Source of the DNA: Selaginella tamariscina
Lineage: Eukaryota; Streptophyta; Lycopodiopsida; Selaginellales; Selaginellaceae
Reading direction: 5' to 3'
DNA length: 64,000 bases
Assembly: GCA_003024785.1 (NCBI GenBank)
Contig: PUQB01000115.1
Coordinates: forward strand, 62,001 to 126,000
The notes under the pieces are model-generated. The model was not told where the DNA came from. It searched no databases and saw nothing but the letters and a program-made list of their open reading frames with translations. How positions within the stretch are numbered: the stretch's first letter is position 1; every line of letters begins with the position of its first letter. Position numbers and translations under genes: made by a program. Shown here one piece after another: positions 12,228-22,613 of the stretch.

Positions 12228-12748
12228 TCAATATATTAATTTATTTATAAGTACTTTCTCCTTAATCATATAGAGAAATCTCCTCATTTTGTCTAAGTCA
12301 TCACTCTCCGGATTAATTGAATCATTTTGGTCAATATCTTGATGTTGTTGCCACCAGTTAACACTCTCACGAATGCAGTTAGGAGTTGCCATCCTTGTTA
12401 ATACATAAGCTGTGATAAGACTAGGTCTGCATAAAGGCTCATCCTCGGCCTTTGTTGATAAAGCAGAACACCATTGACATCTAACAACACAATATGACTA
12501 TGGGTAACAGGGGGTAGCGTTGCCTCTTGAATGCTTTGCAACTCACTTGTTTGGTCCCTTCCACATTTATCAACTGACACTATATTGTTGCTTATCCCTT
12601 TATCATTTACTTGTACATCATCCTTACAAGATTCAGATATTGCAGGCACTGAAGAAAGTGATTTAGGAACTAAAGGCAATAAAAATGGTGATGAAAAAAC
12701 TGAAGTGGTTCCCATGGTAAGGATGTCTTGAGCTGCATTATTATTCAT
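12228..12748 (-). pseudogene. FCP1/NIF-like HAD phosphatase remnant, left arm
   Basis: The N-terminal part (from ATG at 12748, MNNNAAQDILTMG) runs through an acidic linker into HIVLLDVNGVLLYQQR. DVNGV matches HAD motif I of the FCP1/NLI-interacting-factor family, whose members remove phosphate from protein serines such as those of the RNA polymerase II tail. The sequence then jumps directly to the C-terminal part (ATPNCIRESVNWWQQH, then KEKVLINKLIY and TGA at 12228), with one frame change. The middle of the HAD domain, present in the right arm at about 47840-48400, is missing, so this copy cannot encode a phosphatase. Confidence 0.55.
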
Positions 12749-13199
12749 TTCCTACATGAACTCTGTCATTCTGACATGTGGCACAAGAAATTTTTCCAAA
12801 CCCCTCTTTTACTTCATGACAATGTTGAAAATCCATGTTCTTAACTGTTTCATTACATTTGCAAAATGATAGTTTGTTGGCCTTGTAATTATCAAGGTAT
12901 ATTATTTACCTTGTTAATGTGTGACCCATGTTTGAACTAAAAGCTTCATTAATCCTTGAGAATTTATTTTCTATACAAATATAAATGAAATATACAAAAA
13001 TGCTTTATGTTACACTCATTTACAACTATTTGTCACTCTAAGAACTCATTAACAATTCTTCTTCGCTATTACCTTCTGAGTGAGGCGAAGAAGCTTGAAA
13101 GATCATTCATGATCTTCCATATCTTCTATTGATGTTTGCATGGGTAATGGAGTATGAATGTTCTATACTCCTCGAGATAACTTCCAGTCTAATATCTGA
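12749..13199. other. Non-coding spacer between the two arm genes
   Basis: AT-rich spacer that is also present, inverted, at about 47110-47550. It lies between the stop of the unknown gene and the start of the FCP1-like gene on the minus strand. No further ORF or RNA gene was recognised. Confidence 0.5.
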
Positions 13200-14985
13200 T
13201 TAAAGATCGTCCTCAGACTCTGACATTGAACTAAATTCCTCTTCAGAGCTATCACACTTCTCGGGAGGGAACTTTCCTAAATACTCCTATATGGCTTTGT
13301 TGGGGTAGTCAGTTGAGAACCTCTCTATCCACTTGTTCAAGTCCTCAACCATGGTCTTATCCTTTTCAACAGCAAACCCACATATATCCCAAAGGTAACA
13401 CTCCTTCAAGACGGATCCCCTAGTGCAGTAGTAAAAACCCATGCATCATTGTGAGGACCCCTGATCAAGTTGACGATGCTCTATGCAACCTGACTTGTAA
13501 TGTTTGGATAACGTACATTGCTGAATACGTCCTTCTCAGCTATCGGTGTATCAGATGGAGGTTCAAGCCCATTGGAGTGCAAATAGATGCCTAGCCAGTC
13601 ATTTGGAAGTTTAAAATTGTTTAGTGCATTCCTAACAACCAAGTGAACAACCGTATCAATGCACTTGGGATCAACATCATTCATATAAAATCCTGTCCAA
13701 TGATGTCTATTCTTCTTGGCGAAGACGAAGGCAAAAGTATCGGTGACATGAGCCAAAATGAAGAAATAAATACCTGAAAAAGTAAGTATCAGTCAAGAGT
13801 GCAAGCATGAATTCAATAATAAATACCTTCTTTGTACATGCTTGCATGGCTAAGTTTCTCCACCAAATCCTCTAGTGCCCTATCTGTCGAAAGATTTTTT
13901 GACACTCGCCGATCCATCACGAATAATTAAAATGGTTTCCTGCAAGCAGTGATGTTACCCCATAAAGTCTCTGAATCCGACAACAAACATTTGTAGGGCT
14001 TGTCGTGATTCATAGCATCCTCCTTTATAAGGTTCAACTCGATTCTCCGCTGCTGAAGGACTGCCATAAGAGAAGGCGTCATCACAATGTTCTCTTTTTT
14101 AGCGTTGGCGTGCAATAGATTTCACCCATTGAATAAGCATAACATCGTGTGTCACATGCAAATATTTGCTTACCTCTTTGTATGTTGAGGCCGAGGTCCA
14201 ACCCAATTTGTGGTAGTGTATTCCCAACCACTTCTTGAAGTGCCTGATCGTCTTCAACTCCATTACCTTGACATGAAAAGGAGAGGTAGGGCTGCTATTA
14301 TTAATCTGTAGTTTGCCATCAATCACTAAATCAGCTAAGACTTCCATCCATCGTTGTTCTATTTAAAGGCTTCAACCATGTGAGCTTGAAATTGTTGTCT
14401 ACATCCTTTGTAGATTGAACAGACTTAGCCTTCGGCGTCTTACTGGGTTTCTTTGTAGAGTTCTTTGAGGGCTCCCCTTCTCACTTGTTTGCTTCTTCTT
14501 TAGTGTTTCTTTTGCAAATGATTCCATAATCCCCAACCATTTGGCAAAGATCTTATCCTCGAGGCAAGAGATTAATATCATCAAAAAGGGTGTTTCCTTT
14601 CCGTCCACATGGGCAAAATCAACTGCTGTAATTTCTTCAACTCTCTGAAAAAAAAGAGACAGATTAATATATTGGCAAGATAAATCCCGTCAAGACAATT
14701 TACTTACCCGGTAGTCTGCACATTGTTCTTTCCATGTAGTAGCTCTTTGTGGTCACCCAAGAGTTTCTCACACGAATCGCGTGTGTTTGAACTTCTCCCA
14801 TATTTTGATGTTATAGTGGTTGGTGTCAACAGCGTCCCTTCCGCCAATAACTTATGGTACTGCTCGATTATGAGATTCGGCTTAGCTAAAAAGCTCCTTA
14901 CCTTGGGAGTACTAGAAGGTGCTGAATGGCCTGTACTCGGACGTCACGAGGGTCTGTGTACAGGGGTGGGAGAGTTCTCCTAGAG
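13200..14985 (-). pseudogene. Unrecognised multi-exon gene, left arm
   Basis: I do not recognise the family. On the minus strand several exon-like pieces follow one another. About 14985-14709 contains KLLGDHKELLHGKNN and a donor GTAAGT; the next piece opens after TTTTTTTTCAG near 14645 with VEEITAVDFAHVDGKE. Then come a Lys/Ser-rich linker, HFKKWLGIHYHKLGWTS (about 14250), RRIELNLIKEDAMNH (about 14030), a short intron near 13780-13840, and AFVFAKKNRHHWTGFYMND (about 13700). The end is YLWDICGFAVEKDKTMV and an acidic SSMSESEDDL tail with TAA at 13200-13202. WLGI occurs three times in similar surroundings. Stops and frame breaks interrupt the reading. Part of it is repeated in the right arm. 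Confidence 0.4.
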
Positions 14986-15523
14986 CAATGTTGCCGCTTG
15001 GTGGTAGAGTATGCTGTTGGGCCTAGGAGCAGAGCAAGAGAAGAATCACCGAAAAGATGGTGAACAGAAGGAACATGTATTTATATATAGTGCCTGCCTG
15101 AGTACAAACTACCTCAGGGAGGTGGAGAGAGATACAAGACGAAAACTCCACTACAAGGACCCGACCCACTACCAACCTTTCTGCTTATATAGGGGGTCAC
15201 CTAGCGCTAGACCCTAGGTACAAGTGGCACTCTCTCACTAGTCTGCTGCCATGTGACAGAGTCCTATCTATCACATTTATGCGCCTCCCTCACGCGTGTT
15301 GTCCTAAGCACCTTTGGTAGTTGATCCAGACAATTGAATCTTCGCCTGATTACACTGCTGCCTAACAGCTGTCACAGTCAGTTCATACTTGCAGTACCTT
15401 CCATGCTCGGCACTCCGTCCCATCACTCGTTCGCTCCGGCTGGCGGTTTGACGATGGTCAAACCACCGTCAATTAGTACCCATTGTACGTCTCCCACTCC
15501 TTCATTCGGCCTTCCTTCTGAAT
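14986..15523 (-). promoter_or_regulatory. Promoter- or LTR-like region upstream of the unknown gene
   Basis: On the minus strand a strong TATA box (CCTATATAAGCAG, plus-strand position about 15181-15193) is followed by CT-rich leader sequence (CTCTCTCCACCTCCCTGAGG). The organisation resembles a plant LTR (U3 with TATA, CT-rich leader), but no paired copy or TG...CA ends are visible here. It abuts element E. It may be either the promoter of the unknown gene or a truncated LTR. Confidence 0.35.
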
Positions 15524-16284
15524 TGTCGCTATCAAAGGAAAATCATTCGGGGACTCGGATGTTCGGGACTTGATGGCTTTAGTGATAGTGCATCGTAGTA
15601 GTCCTTGCTAATGATCACACACATGAATAAAAGAATAAAAAGAAAGGGAAAACATGAGATGAAACTCATGACACAAAAGATACACTAACTAATTTTTATA
15701 TTTCATCATAAAAACACACACAAAATAATGTCATCACACTATTTACAAAGTAAAAAAAGAAAGAAGAAACTAGAGACTCTGCTTTATCTATATCTATATG
15801 TGTCCTATATCTCTCAAACCCTTGAGCCTTGGTTCCTTATATACCCAAAATAATATAAAGAATGCATGTAGGGTAGGGTAGGGTGTAAGAAGGGTGTAAG
15901 ATGGGGGTTACATAAGAATAATGGTAGGGGTTATGAAGAAGGTGGGCTTGACCCATAAATGATGGGGTTATGGAAGAAGGTGGGCTTGACCCATAAATGA
16001 TGGGGGTTATGGAAGAAGGTGACTTGACTTTGACTTGGAAGGTGACTAGGAAGGTGCATGAAGAAGACAAAGAAAATGTGCATGGTCAAAGCAGGCACTA
16101 ATCATATGGATTAACATAATAATGTTGACTAGTTTACCATGCAAGAAAAGACAAAGAAGGTGAATAGTAAAGTGAAATGTAGACGTATAATACGAGTAGA
16201 AGACTAGTATAATACGAGTAGAAGACTAGTCCACTACATGCATACCAGGGCTACCAAGGTGATGGTCCAAATTTTCCCGTGACA
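15524..16284 (-). repeat. Element E, 3' LTR
   Basis: On the minus strand it begins TGTCACGGGAAAATTTGGAC and ends with ...GATTTTCC and a short degenerate end. Inside are two to three copies of a unit of about 48 bp containing GACCCATAAATGATGGGG, and a GGGTAGGGTAGGG run. Compared with the other LTR it has an extra six bases near its left end. Confidence 0.85.
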
Positions 16285-16342
16285 TAAATCCCACCCAAAC
16301 AACACACATTGCCAGCGATGCGGGTTGTTTGAAAACTCATAG

Positions 16343-18032
16343 CTATTGCCGAACATGAAAGCGCTTCAACCTGTAACCATTAACCCGTGTGCCATGCTGT
16401 TCTCCATCCAAGTTTGCTAAAAGATATGACCCATTCTTATAAACCTCCACAATGATGAAAGGTCCATCCCATCTTGGTAAGAACTTCTTTGAGAAGGTCT
16501 TATCCAATCGACTATCATATCGCATCACTAAATCACCCACCTGGAGTGGTCGTTCTCGAATCTTCTTATCGAATTTGGCCTTCCACTTCTGCTGCATTGC
16601 TTCCACAAGTTGCAAGGCTTGTCTTCGTGATTCATCCATGCTCTCCAACTGAACCAACCTTGCTTGCAAGTCCTCACCATCTCCAAGCCCATGCTTCAAT
16701 GTAGACGCAAGCTTGGTATCTCCAGCTCAATTGGGAGTATTGCTTCTATACCATAAACTAATTGAAATGGTGTGTACCTGGTAGCAACTTTGTGTGTTGT
16801 CCTGAAAGCCCAAAGTGCTGCTAACCACTTGTCCCAATCCTTCTTATGATCCACCAAGCTTAGCTAATATATTGCACAACACTCCATTCGTTCGTTCCAC
16901 CAGTCCATTAGCTTGAGGGTAATAACTTGTTGATTGTCGCCGTGTGATGGACAATTGAGAAAGAAGAAGCTCCACCACTTCATTGCAGAAATGAGAACCC
17001 TGATTGTTACTATCTCTAATGGGCACCCAAACCTGTGACAATGTTCTGGATGATGAAATTTGTTGCGACCTCCTTGGTACAAGCTCGAACAGAGACTGCT
17101 TCCACCCACCTCGTTAGATAGTCAGTACCCACAATAATGTATCTCTTTTGTGAAGAAGCCACTGGCAAGGGACCAACAAAGTCTATTCCCCACTTCTCAA
17201 ATGGACCTGTTGGTAAAATAGGATGCAAAGGTCCCTTGTACAACACTCTTCTTCCAAAAGTCTGACAAACCTGGCAAGTCCGACACCACTCCTTAACATC
17301 CTTGAAGAGGGTCGGCCAATAATATCCTGCATTGACTATCTTCTTGGAAGTGTAGTCGTGTGAGAAGTGTCCACCGCAAAATCCTTCATGGCATTGCTCC
17401 ATGATCTGTTTTCTCTCCTGACGACCCACCGCTCGTCGAAGCACACCATCTCGCCCTATCCTATAAAGTAACTCACCCATTACCATATAAGGTCGAGATT
17501 GTCGCATGATCGTCTTCTTCTGGGTTGTTGTACATCCTTCTGGAAACTTCCCATCCATCAAGAAATTGTAGACTTCTTGATAATCCTCCATGTCGGGTGA
17601 AAGAGCACAAACTTCCAAGAGATAATGGAACTTCTCAATGTCACCTTGGTCCAACATTTCTGCTAAACCCGCTCTTGTGCTCTTCTCATGTTGAAACTCA
17701 AAATCATACTCAGCCAAGGTCGTGATCCACCTAGAAAACTTCCCTGTGAGCCCAGGCTTATTGGCAATGTACTTAAGTGTTGCATTGTTGATGAGGAAAA
17801 CAAAGTGGCGCCCCCACAAGTAATGCTTGAACTTCTCCACTGCATATATGATTGCTGCTGCTTGCTTCTCCAACAATGGGTAGTTGAGCTCTGGCCCTTG
17901 TAATTGCCTTCCTGCATAATAAATAGGAAACAAGTATCCGCTTCTCCCCTTCTGCATCAGGATCACAGTGATTGAAACTTCTCCAACGCTGAGATTGACA
18001 TAAAATAACTCCTCCCATTTAGGTGCCACCAA
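16343..18032 (-). pseudogene. Element E RNase H and integrase
   Basis: From 18032 leftward: RNase H with ELNYPLLEKQAAAIIYAVEKF and LINNATLKYI; an HHCC zinc finger (HEGFCGGHF ... WCRTCQVCQ); and the integrase core with GIDFVGPLP (first Asp) and YYPQANGLVERTN (Glu) near 16900. The C-terminal piece (16343-16699) reads VGDLVMRYDSR, WDGPFIIVEVYKNGSY and NGYRLKRFHVRQ, then stops. The frame is broken near 17016 and 16840. The first RNase H catalytic position reads FYVNLS where the family has Asp. Confidence 0.8.
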
Positions 18033-18163
18033 ATCGATGTGAACTTAGTGCGATCTTAAGCCTCTCAAATGATGCTTGGCATGAAGAAGTCCATTGAAAT
18101 GCAACTCCCTTACGAAGTAGCTGGTTCAATGGATATGCCATCTCTGCAAATCCCTCCACAAAT

Positions 18164-19041
18164 CTACGATAGTACCCTGCCAACCCTACAACTTTCGTAC
18201 CTCCTTGACACAAGTCGGAGTTGGCAACATGAGTAGCTTGTCCACCTTGTCTTGACTTGGCTCAATGCATCCTTTGAGATCACATGTCCTACTAAGGTGC
18301 CCTTAGTACTACCAATCTGACATTTTTTCGGGTTCAAGCATCCTTTTGCATCATCCATCCTCTGGAATGCTAGTTGTACCTTCTCCAAGTGGCTCATCCT
18401 ATCGCTATAGATGCAAAAGTCATCGAGGTAAACCCTAATGAATGAACCAAGATATGGTTCAAACACCTTGTTCATCAATCGTTGAAACGTTGCTGGAGCA
18501 TTTGTGAGTCCAAACGGCATCACCCTATACGCAAAGGTTCCCCATGGTGTGGTGAAGGTGTCTTCAACTGGTCCTCTTCTCGAATCCTGACTTGGAAATA
18601 CCCAGAGTAGCCATCACAAAATGTGTACATCTCATGCCCTGTCACTTCATCCAGTATCTCATCCATGAAAGGAATGGGGTGATGATCTCGATGTGTGCCA
18701 TCATTTAATCGTTTGAAGTTGACACAAACTCGCCACTTACCATTTTCCACCACAAGAGAAACCCAATCTGACGTTTCCACCTTAAAAATGAAATCCGAAC
18801 GTTGTAGCTCCTCATAAACTATGCTCTGTTTCAAAGGACCCATCCTATAAGCCTTTTGTGCAACTCCCTTCATACCTGGTTTAAGTGGGATCTCATGTTG
18901 CACAATATCTACTTGACGAAGCTCCTCATATGATGTCGCAAACAACTTGGGGAACTTCAATAGCATGCTCATGTATTGCTCCTTCTCCTCAGGAGTCAAA
19001 CTTGAACTAAGCATCTTCTCCAAAAGAGCTCGTCGCTCCAC
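18164..19041 (-). pseudogene. Element E reverse transcriptase
   Basis: Gypsy-type RT in two overlapping frames. Visible motifs are FIFKVETSDWVSLVV (fingers), RVCVNFKRLNDGTHRDHHP, YSGYFQVRI, then [17 protein letters not shown] and the catalytic YLDD (plus-strand 18420-18431). The frame changes near 18523, between the YSGY block and MPFGLTNAP. The order after protease and before RNase H is normal for gypsy pol. Confidence 0.82.
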
Positions 19042-19303
19042 TTCCTTTGCCTCAAACTTGTTGCCACTACTTGCTTCCTGCCCCTTTTCAACAACCCCTA
19101 CTACCCTCCTTGAGCCTCCTGCTCCTGGGTGAGTTGTTGATCATAGACCTCATGTCTATTGTGAGGCTCCACACGCGTAGCAACCTTAGGAATTGCCTTG
19201 AGGGCATACAATTCCTTCTCCTCTTGCTCACTCTTAGAATCTGAGGTTGTCACCTCACTATTACTGCTAGAATCATATTCCTCACTGAAAGATGACTCCT
19301 CAT

Positions 19304-20251
19304 CTACAACCAATAATTCTTAGCATCAACCTTATAAAGCCAAGGTCGACCCAAGATCATAGGATAACCATGTGCATCCCGTCGTAGTTGCATGACATGC
19401 ACATCTATAGAGGTAGTTATCCCGTGCACTGTGATCGACAAGTCAATAATCATTCCAACTGGCTTGACACGTCGATCATCTGCCACCCTAATCCTCCAAT
19501 TCGATGGTTGGTTGCACTTGAGACCAAGTTTCTCCATCAACCAGCTACTCATGACATTGATCTCTGCACCACCATTTACTAAAACACGTTGCACACGCAT
19601 TCCATCTACTACCACATCCACAACTGGTGCCACGGCATTCGTATTGGATTCTCTTGTTATCACTTGTACATTTTGCATCACCTCATCCTCACCACTAGGA
19701 CGTACCTTCTTTGCACGAGTACTAATCCCTTGTCGAAGCTCTCTCCTCAAGCTTGGGCATTTTGACAATAATTGTGCAACTATAATGTTGGCACGAGCAT
19801 CTCCTAGATCCTCGACAATTGAATATTTCTTCTGCCCCTTGCCAATCCCCATATCCTGTATACCAACCTTACGTCGTGGCTTGGTACCTTCCTTCCTTTT
19901 CTTCTTGCTTGCACGTGTCTCCACTTGTTCATGTTGCTCCGCTTGTTGCTCCCCTCTGGCTCTCTTAAGACCTAAGAGATCTAAGTCACCTTGCTCGGTT
20001 GTTAATTCCACCAAATGAACACTAGGTTGGTCCCTCTGTTGTGGTGCAGGAGTTTGATTAGGTTTCTGAGGACACTCATTTGCATAGTGTCCCACCTGTT
20101 TACATGTAAAACATGTCACCTGTGGTCGTGGTTGTTGACATTCAGTGGCATAGTGACCTTGTTGTTTACAAATGTAACAAGTGACATTAGCTTGATCCCT
20201 AGGTGGCCTTGGAGGTTTTGGTCCTGTTGGCTTTGCTTGAAGCAAATGCAA
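19304..20251 (-). CDS. Element E zinc knuckles and aspartic protease
   Basis: An open frame of 315 codons. It starts with two CCHC knuckles, CYICKQQGHYATEC and CFTCKQVGHYANEC, which bind RNA in retrotransposon nucleocapsids. A Lys/Arg-rich stretch (RASKKKRKEG) follows. The protease part reads RVLVNGGAEINVM and later HGYPMILGRPWL. The protease active site normally reads D-S/T/G-G; here the aspartate codon is replaced by AAT (Asn), a G-to-A change, so the protease should be inactive if the base is right. Confidence 0.78.
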   Translation of the reverse strand: MHLLQAKPTGPKPPRPPRDQANVTCYICKQQGHYATECQQPRPQVTCFTCKQVGHYANECPQKPNQTPAPQQRDQPSVHLVELTTEQGDLDLLGLKRARGEQQAEQHEQVETRASKKKRKEGTKPRRKVGIQDMGIGKGQKKYSIVEDLGDARANIIVAQLLSKCPSLRRELRQGISTRAKKVRPSGEDEVMQNVQVITRESNTNAVAPVVDVVVDGMRVQRVLVNGGAEINVMSSWLMEKLGLKCNQPSNWRIRVADDRRVKPVGMIIDLSITVHGITTSIDVHVMQLRRDAHGYPMILGRPWLYKVDAKNYWL

Positions 20252-20289
20252 CTTGAGCTCGTTGAGATCTGAAGTTAAGTTGGCAATAC

Positions 20290-20900
20290 TACTCCCAACT
20301 TAGATGATTTAACTGGAACAGTTGCAGGAATCACAACTTGGGGTGTTTGTAGAATTGGTGCCAACCTTAGTTGTGGTGCTACCGTTGAGATTGAGGCTTC
20401 ATCAGGATCCATGAGAAGTGCCTCCTTTTTATAGCAATCTTCACAGCTTCCTACAAGTTACTAAGCTCTTTGTTCTTTACCTTCTGGCGTAATACCGACT
20501 TCAATCCAGTAAGAAACTTGTTAAACACCAATGCATCTATCCCGACAGCTGGTTGAACTCCTTGGATGCATCCTCCAGTCCTTCGGAGGCCTCCACTCCC
20601 AAACCACTTTGTAGCTTACATTGGAGTTCCAACACACGCTCACTGAATGCCTTAACACTCTCTTCTTCACTTTGCTTCAATTGATCTAATTGCTTCATGA
20701 CCTCATCCAATGTCTTTGGCTTTCCATACTCTCCTAGAAAAGCCTCACTCAACCTTCCCAACTAGCCTTAAACATCACTAGTTTGACGCTCAAACCACTT
20801 CAAATCCAGAAAGGATGGTAGAAGTTGCCCAAGTGGTAGAACTTTTATCTCCATCCGAAATGCATGCTCACTTAAATGAATATAAATACCGATCTGCATC
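20290..20900 (-). pseudogene. Element E gag
   Basis: The capsid-like region reads WFERQTSDV, LSEAFLGEYGKPKTLDEVM, KAFSERVLELQCKLQ and VFNKFLTGLKSVLRQKVK, the usual retrotransposon gag arrangement of short helices before the CCHC domain. It is split by stops near 20762 and 20450. It lies directly upstream of the zinc-knuckle ORF. Confidence 0.65.
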
Positions 20901-20941
20901 CTCATTTTGTAGACCATGATATACTGAAATAGATACCATCT

Positions 20942-21400
20942 TTACAAGTGTAAAAATGGCAAAGGTTTCACCTGATTACAGGTAGATGAAGAGACGTCAC
21001 TTTGACGAGGCAATGCCCCCCTCTGTGCAAGCTCATCAGCCTCTAGATTCTCTCTTCGAGGAACGTGCTTTATCTCAAAAGTGTCGAATCCCCTTTTGAG
21101 ATCTTGAACACGCTTAGAAAGCACCACAACTCGGGCTTTCTCACTTTCCACTGACTTGTACTTGGTTCACCACCAACTTAGAGTCACCAATCATAACCAT
21201 GTTTTTCGCTCCTTGTTTCCTTGCCTCCTTCAATCCTCGAATCATGCAGAATACTCCGCTTGATTGCAAGAATTAGCACTAGAAGTTGGCTCAGAAATTT
21301 TGATTCGCTTCCCTACTGGATCAGTTAGCACGACCCCTACACTCGCAACTTGCTTCTTTGGCTTGTATGCTCCATCAAAGTTGACTTGCCACATTAACAA
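20942..21400 (-). pseudogene. Extra RNase H-like domain upstream of gag in element E
   Basis: Read on the minus strand from about 21397: WQVNFDGAYKPKKQVASVGV, NSCNQAEYSA, KEARKQGAKNMVMIGDSKLV and EIKHVPRRENLEADELAQRG. These match the plant-type RNase H fold (RVT_3 group): the first Asp in FDGA, the Glu in AEY, the Asp in GDS, and the C-terminal ADELA. The usual gypsy RNase H is present separately at about 17.6-18.0 kb, so the element carries two. Known dual-RNase H gypsy elements keep the second copy between RT/RH and integrase; here it is 5' of gag. Two in-frame stops interrupt it. Confidence 0.7.
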
Positions 21401-21415
21401 GCACAACCGAACCTC

Positions 21416-21814
21416 TCACAACGCGCAATACTCTTGCTTCACCAAACTCCACACTCCACAAGATTCCCAAAGACTTGGATGAATCCATCGAGATATTGTC
21501 ACGACTGCGATGTGAGGATCAATGTATGGAAGATCCATACACAAACGATGTGCCTCATCGATATCACCACTATCACATGGGTGCCAAATCTTGATCCATG
21601 CTCGATTCACCTCTCGCCTCCTCAAAAGCACATTCGCAATTGCAAGTTGTATTCCAAACTTGAATTCTTCAAATCCCCACGCTTGAATGACCACCAACTT
21701 GTTATTTAAAGCAAACCCATGTGGATGCTCAAAACAACACTTCAATATTTGATTTTGAAGAGACCTTGAAAGTTGAAAGAACCTTCTCCAGAAAGGACGC
21801 TCAGGCTCATTCAT
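21416..21814 (-). CDS. Element E 5'-terminal ORF, unrecognised
   Basis: An open frame of 132 codons starting 40 bases inside the 5' LTR. It has Arg-rich and Trp-rich segments such as PFWRRFFQLSRSLQNQI and NVLLRRREVNRAWIKIWHP, ending SLVKQEYCAL. I recognise no domain. It precedes the RNase H-like segment and may have been co-acquired with it. Confidence 0.4.
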   Translation of the reverse strand: MNEPERPFWRRFFQLSRSLQNQILKCCFEHPHGFALNNKLVVIQAWGFEEFKFGIQLAIANVLLRRREVNRAWIKIWHPCDSGDIDEAHRLCMDLPYIDPHIAVVTISRWIHPSLWESCGVWSLVKQEYCAL

Positions 21815-21854
21815 AAATGCACATTAGCATTCCACGCTCACCGCACCAAAAACA

Positions 21855-22599
21855 TGTCGAAGGAAAATCATTCGGGGACTCGTATGTTCGGGACTTGATG
21901 GCTTTAGTGATAGCGCATCGTAGTAGTCCTTGCTAATGATCACACACATGAATAAAAGAATAGAAAAGAAAGGGAAAACATGAGATGAAACTCATGACAC
22001 GAAAGATACACTAACTAATTTTTATATTTCATCATAAGCACACACAAAATAATGTCATCACACCTATTTACAAAGTAAAAAAGAAAAAAAGAACTAGAGA
22101 CTTTGCTCTATATCTTTATATCTATATGTGTCCTATATCTCTCAAACCCTTGAGCCTTGGTTCCTTATATACCCAAAATAATATAAAGAATGCATGTAGG
22201 GTAGGGTAGGGGTGTAAGAAAGGGTGTAAGATGGGGGTTACATAAGAATAATGGTAGGGGGTAATGGAAGAAGGTGGGCTTGACCCATAAATGATGGGGG
22301 TTATGGAAGAAGGTGGGTTTGACCCATAAATGATGGGGTTATGAAAGAAGGTTGACTTGACTTTGACTTAGGAAAGTGACTAGGAAGGTGCATAGAAGAA
22401 GAGACAAAGAAAATGTGCATGGTCAAAGCAGGCACTAATCATATGGATTAACATAATAATGTTGATAGTTTAACCATGCAAGAAAAGACAAAGAAGATGA
22501 ATAGTAAAGTGAAATGTAGACATATAATACGAGTAGAAGACTAGTCCACACATGCATACCAAAGGCTACCAAGGTGATGGTCCAAATTTTCCTGTGACA
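21855..22599 (-). repeat. Element E, 5' LTR
   Basis: Minus-strand TGTCACAGGAAAATTTGGAC ... CTTCGACA, with terminal TG/CA. It closely matches the LTR at 15524-16284 apart from short indels. Just inside the element on the minus strand is TGTTTTTGGTGCGGTGAGCG. The TGGTGCGGTGAG part could be a tRNA primer site, but I cannot name the tRNA. Confidence 0.85.
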
Positions 22600-22613
22600 C
22601 CGCCCAAGCCCTT

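Larger units (their letters stand above)
12017..14000 (-). repeat. Left arm of large inverted duplication
   Basis: From ATGCACGTTGTAACTAAAAT at 12017 inward, this sequence is the reverse complement of the block that ends at about 49254 and extends back to 40117 (with element D inserted). Shared landmarks are the A/T-rich outer end, the FCP1-like gene, the acidic SESEDDL tail of the unknown gene, and its intron. Because the intron is kept in both arms, the duplication was at DNA level, not by a retrocopy. Similarity is clearly below that of the GH9 copies, so this event is older. Confidence 0.8.
15524..22599 (-). mobile_element. Element E: Ty3/gypsy retrotransposon without chromodomain
   Basis: Complete minus-strand element with paired LTRs of about 750 bp (15524-16284 and 21855-22599) and internal order: 5' ORF, RNase H-like domain, gag, two zinc knuckles, protease, RT, RNase H, integrase. 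RT precedes integrase, which defines Ty3/gypsy. The integrase ends in a conventional C-terminal domain with no chromodomain, suggesting a non-chromovirus (Tat/Athila-like) lineage. A polypurine tract GTTTGGGTGGGATTTA precedes the 3' LTR on the minus strand. No target-site duplication was found: flanks are TGAAT at the left and CCGCC at the right. Many frame breaks and key-residue changes show it is inactive as assembled. Confidence 0.88.

Noticed and set aside
15868..15886. GGGTAGGGTAGGG run in the E LTR as a telomere-like tract
   Set aside because: Only three TAGGG units, present in both LTRs of E, and not the plant TTTAGGG repeat. It is LTR sequence.
21815..21860. tRNA primer site for element E (TGGTGCGGTGAG)
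   Set aside because: It starts with TGG, but I could not match it to a specific tRNA and it is six bases from the LTR, so it is mentioned only as a possibility.
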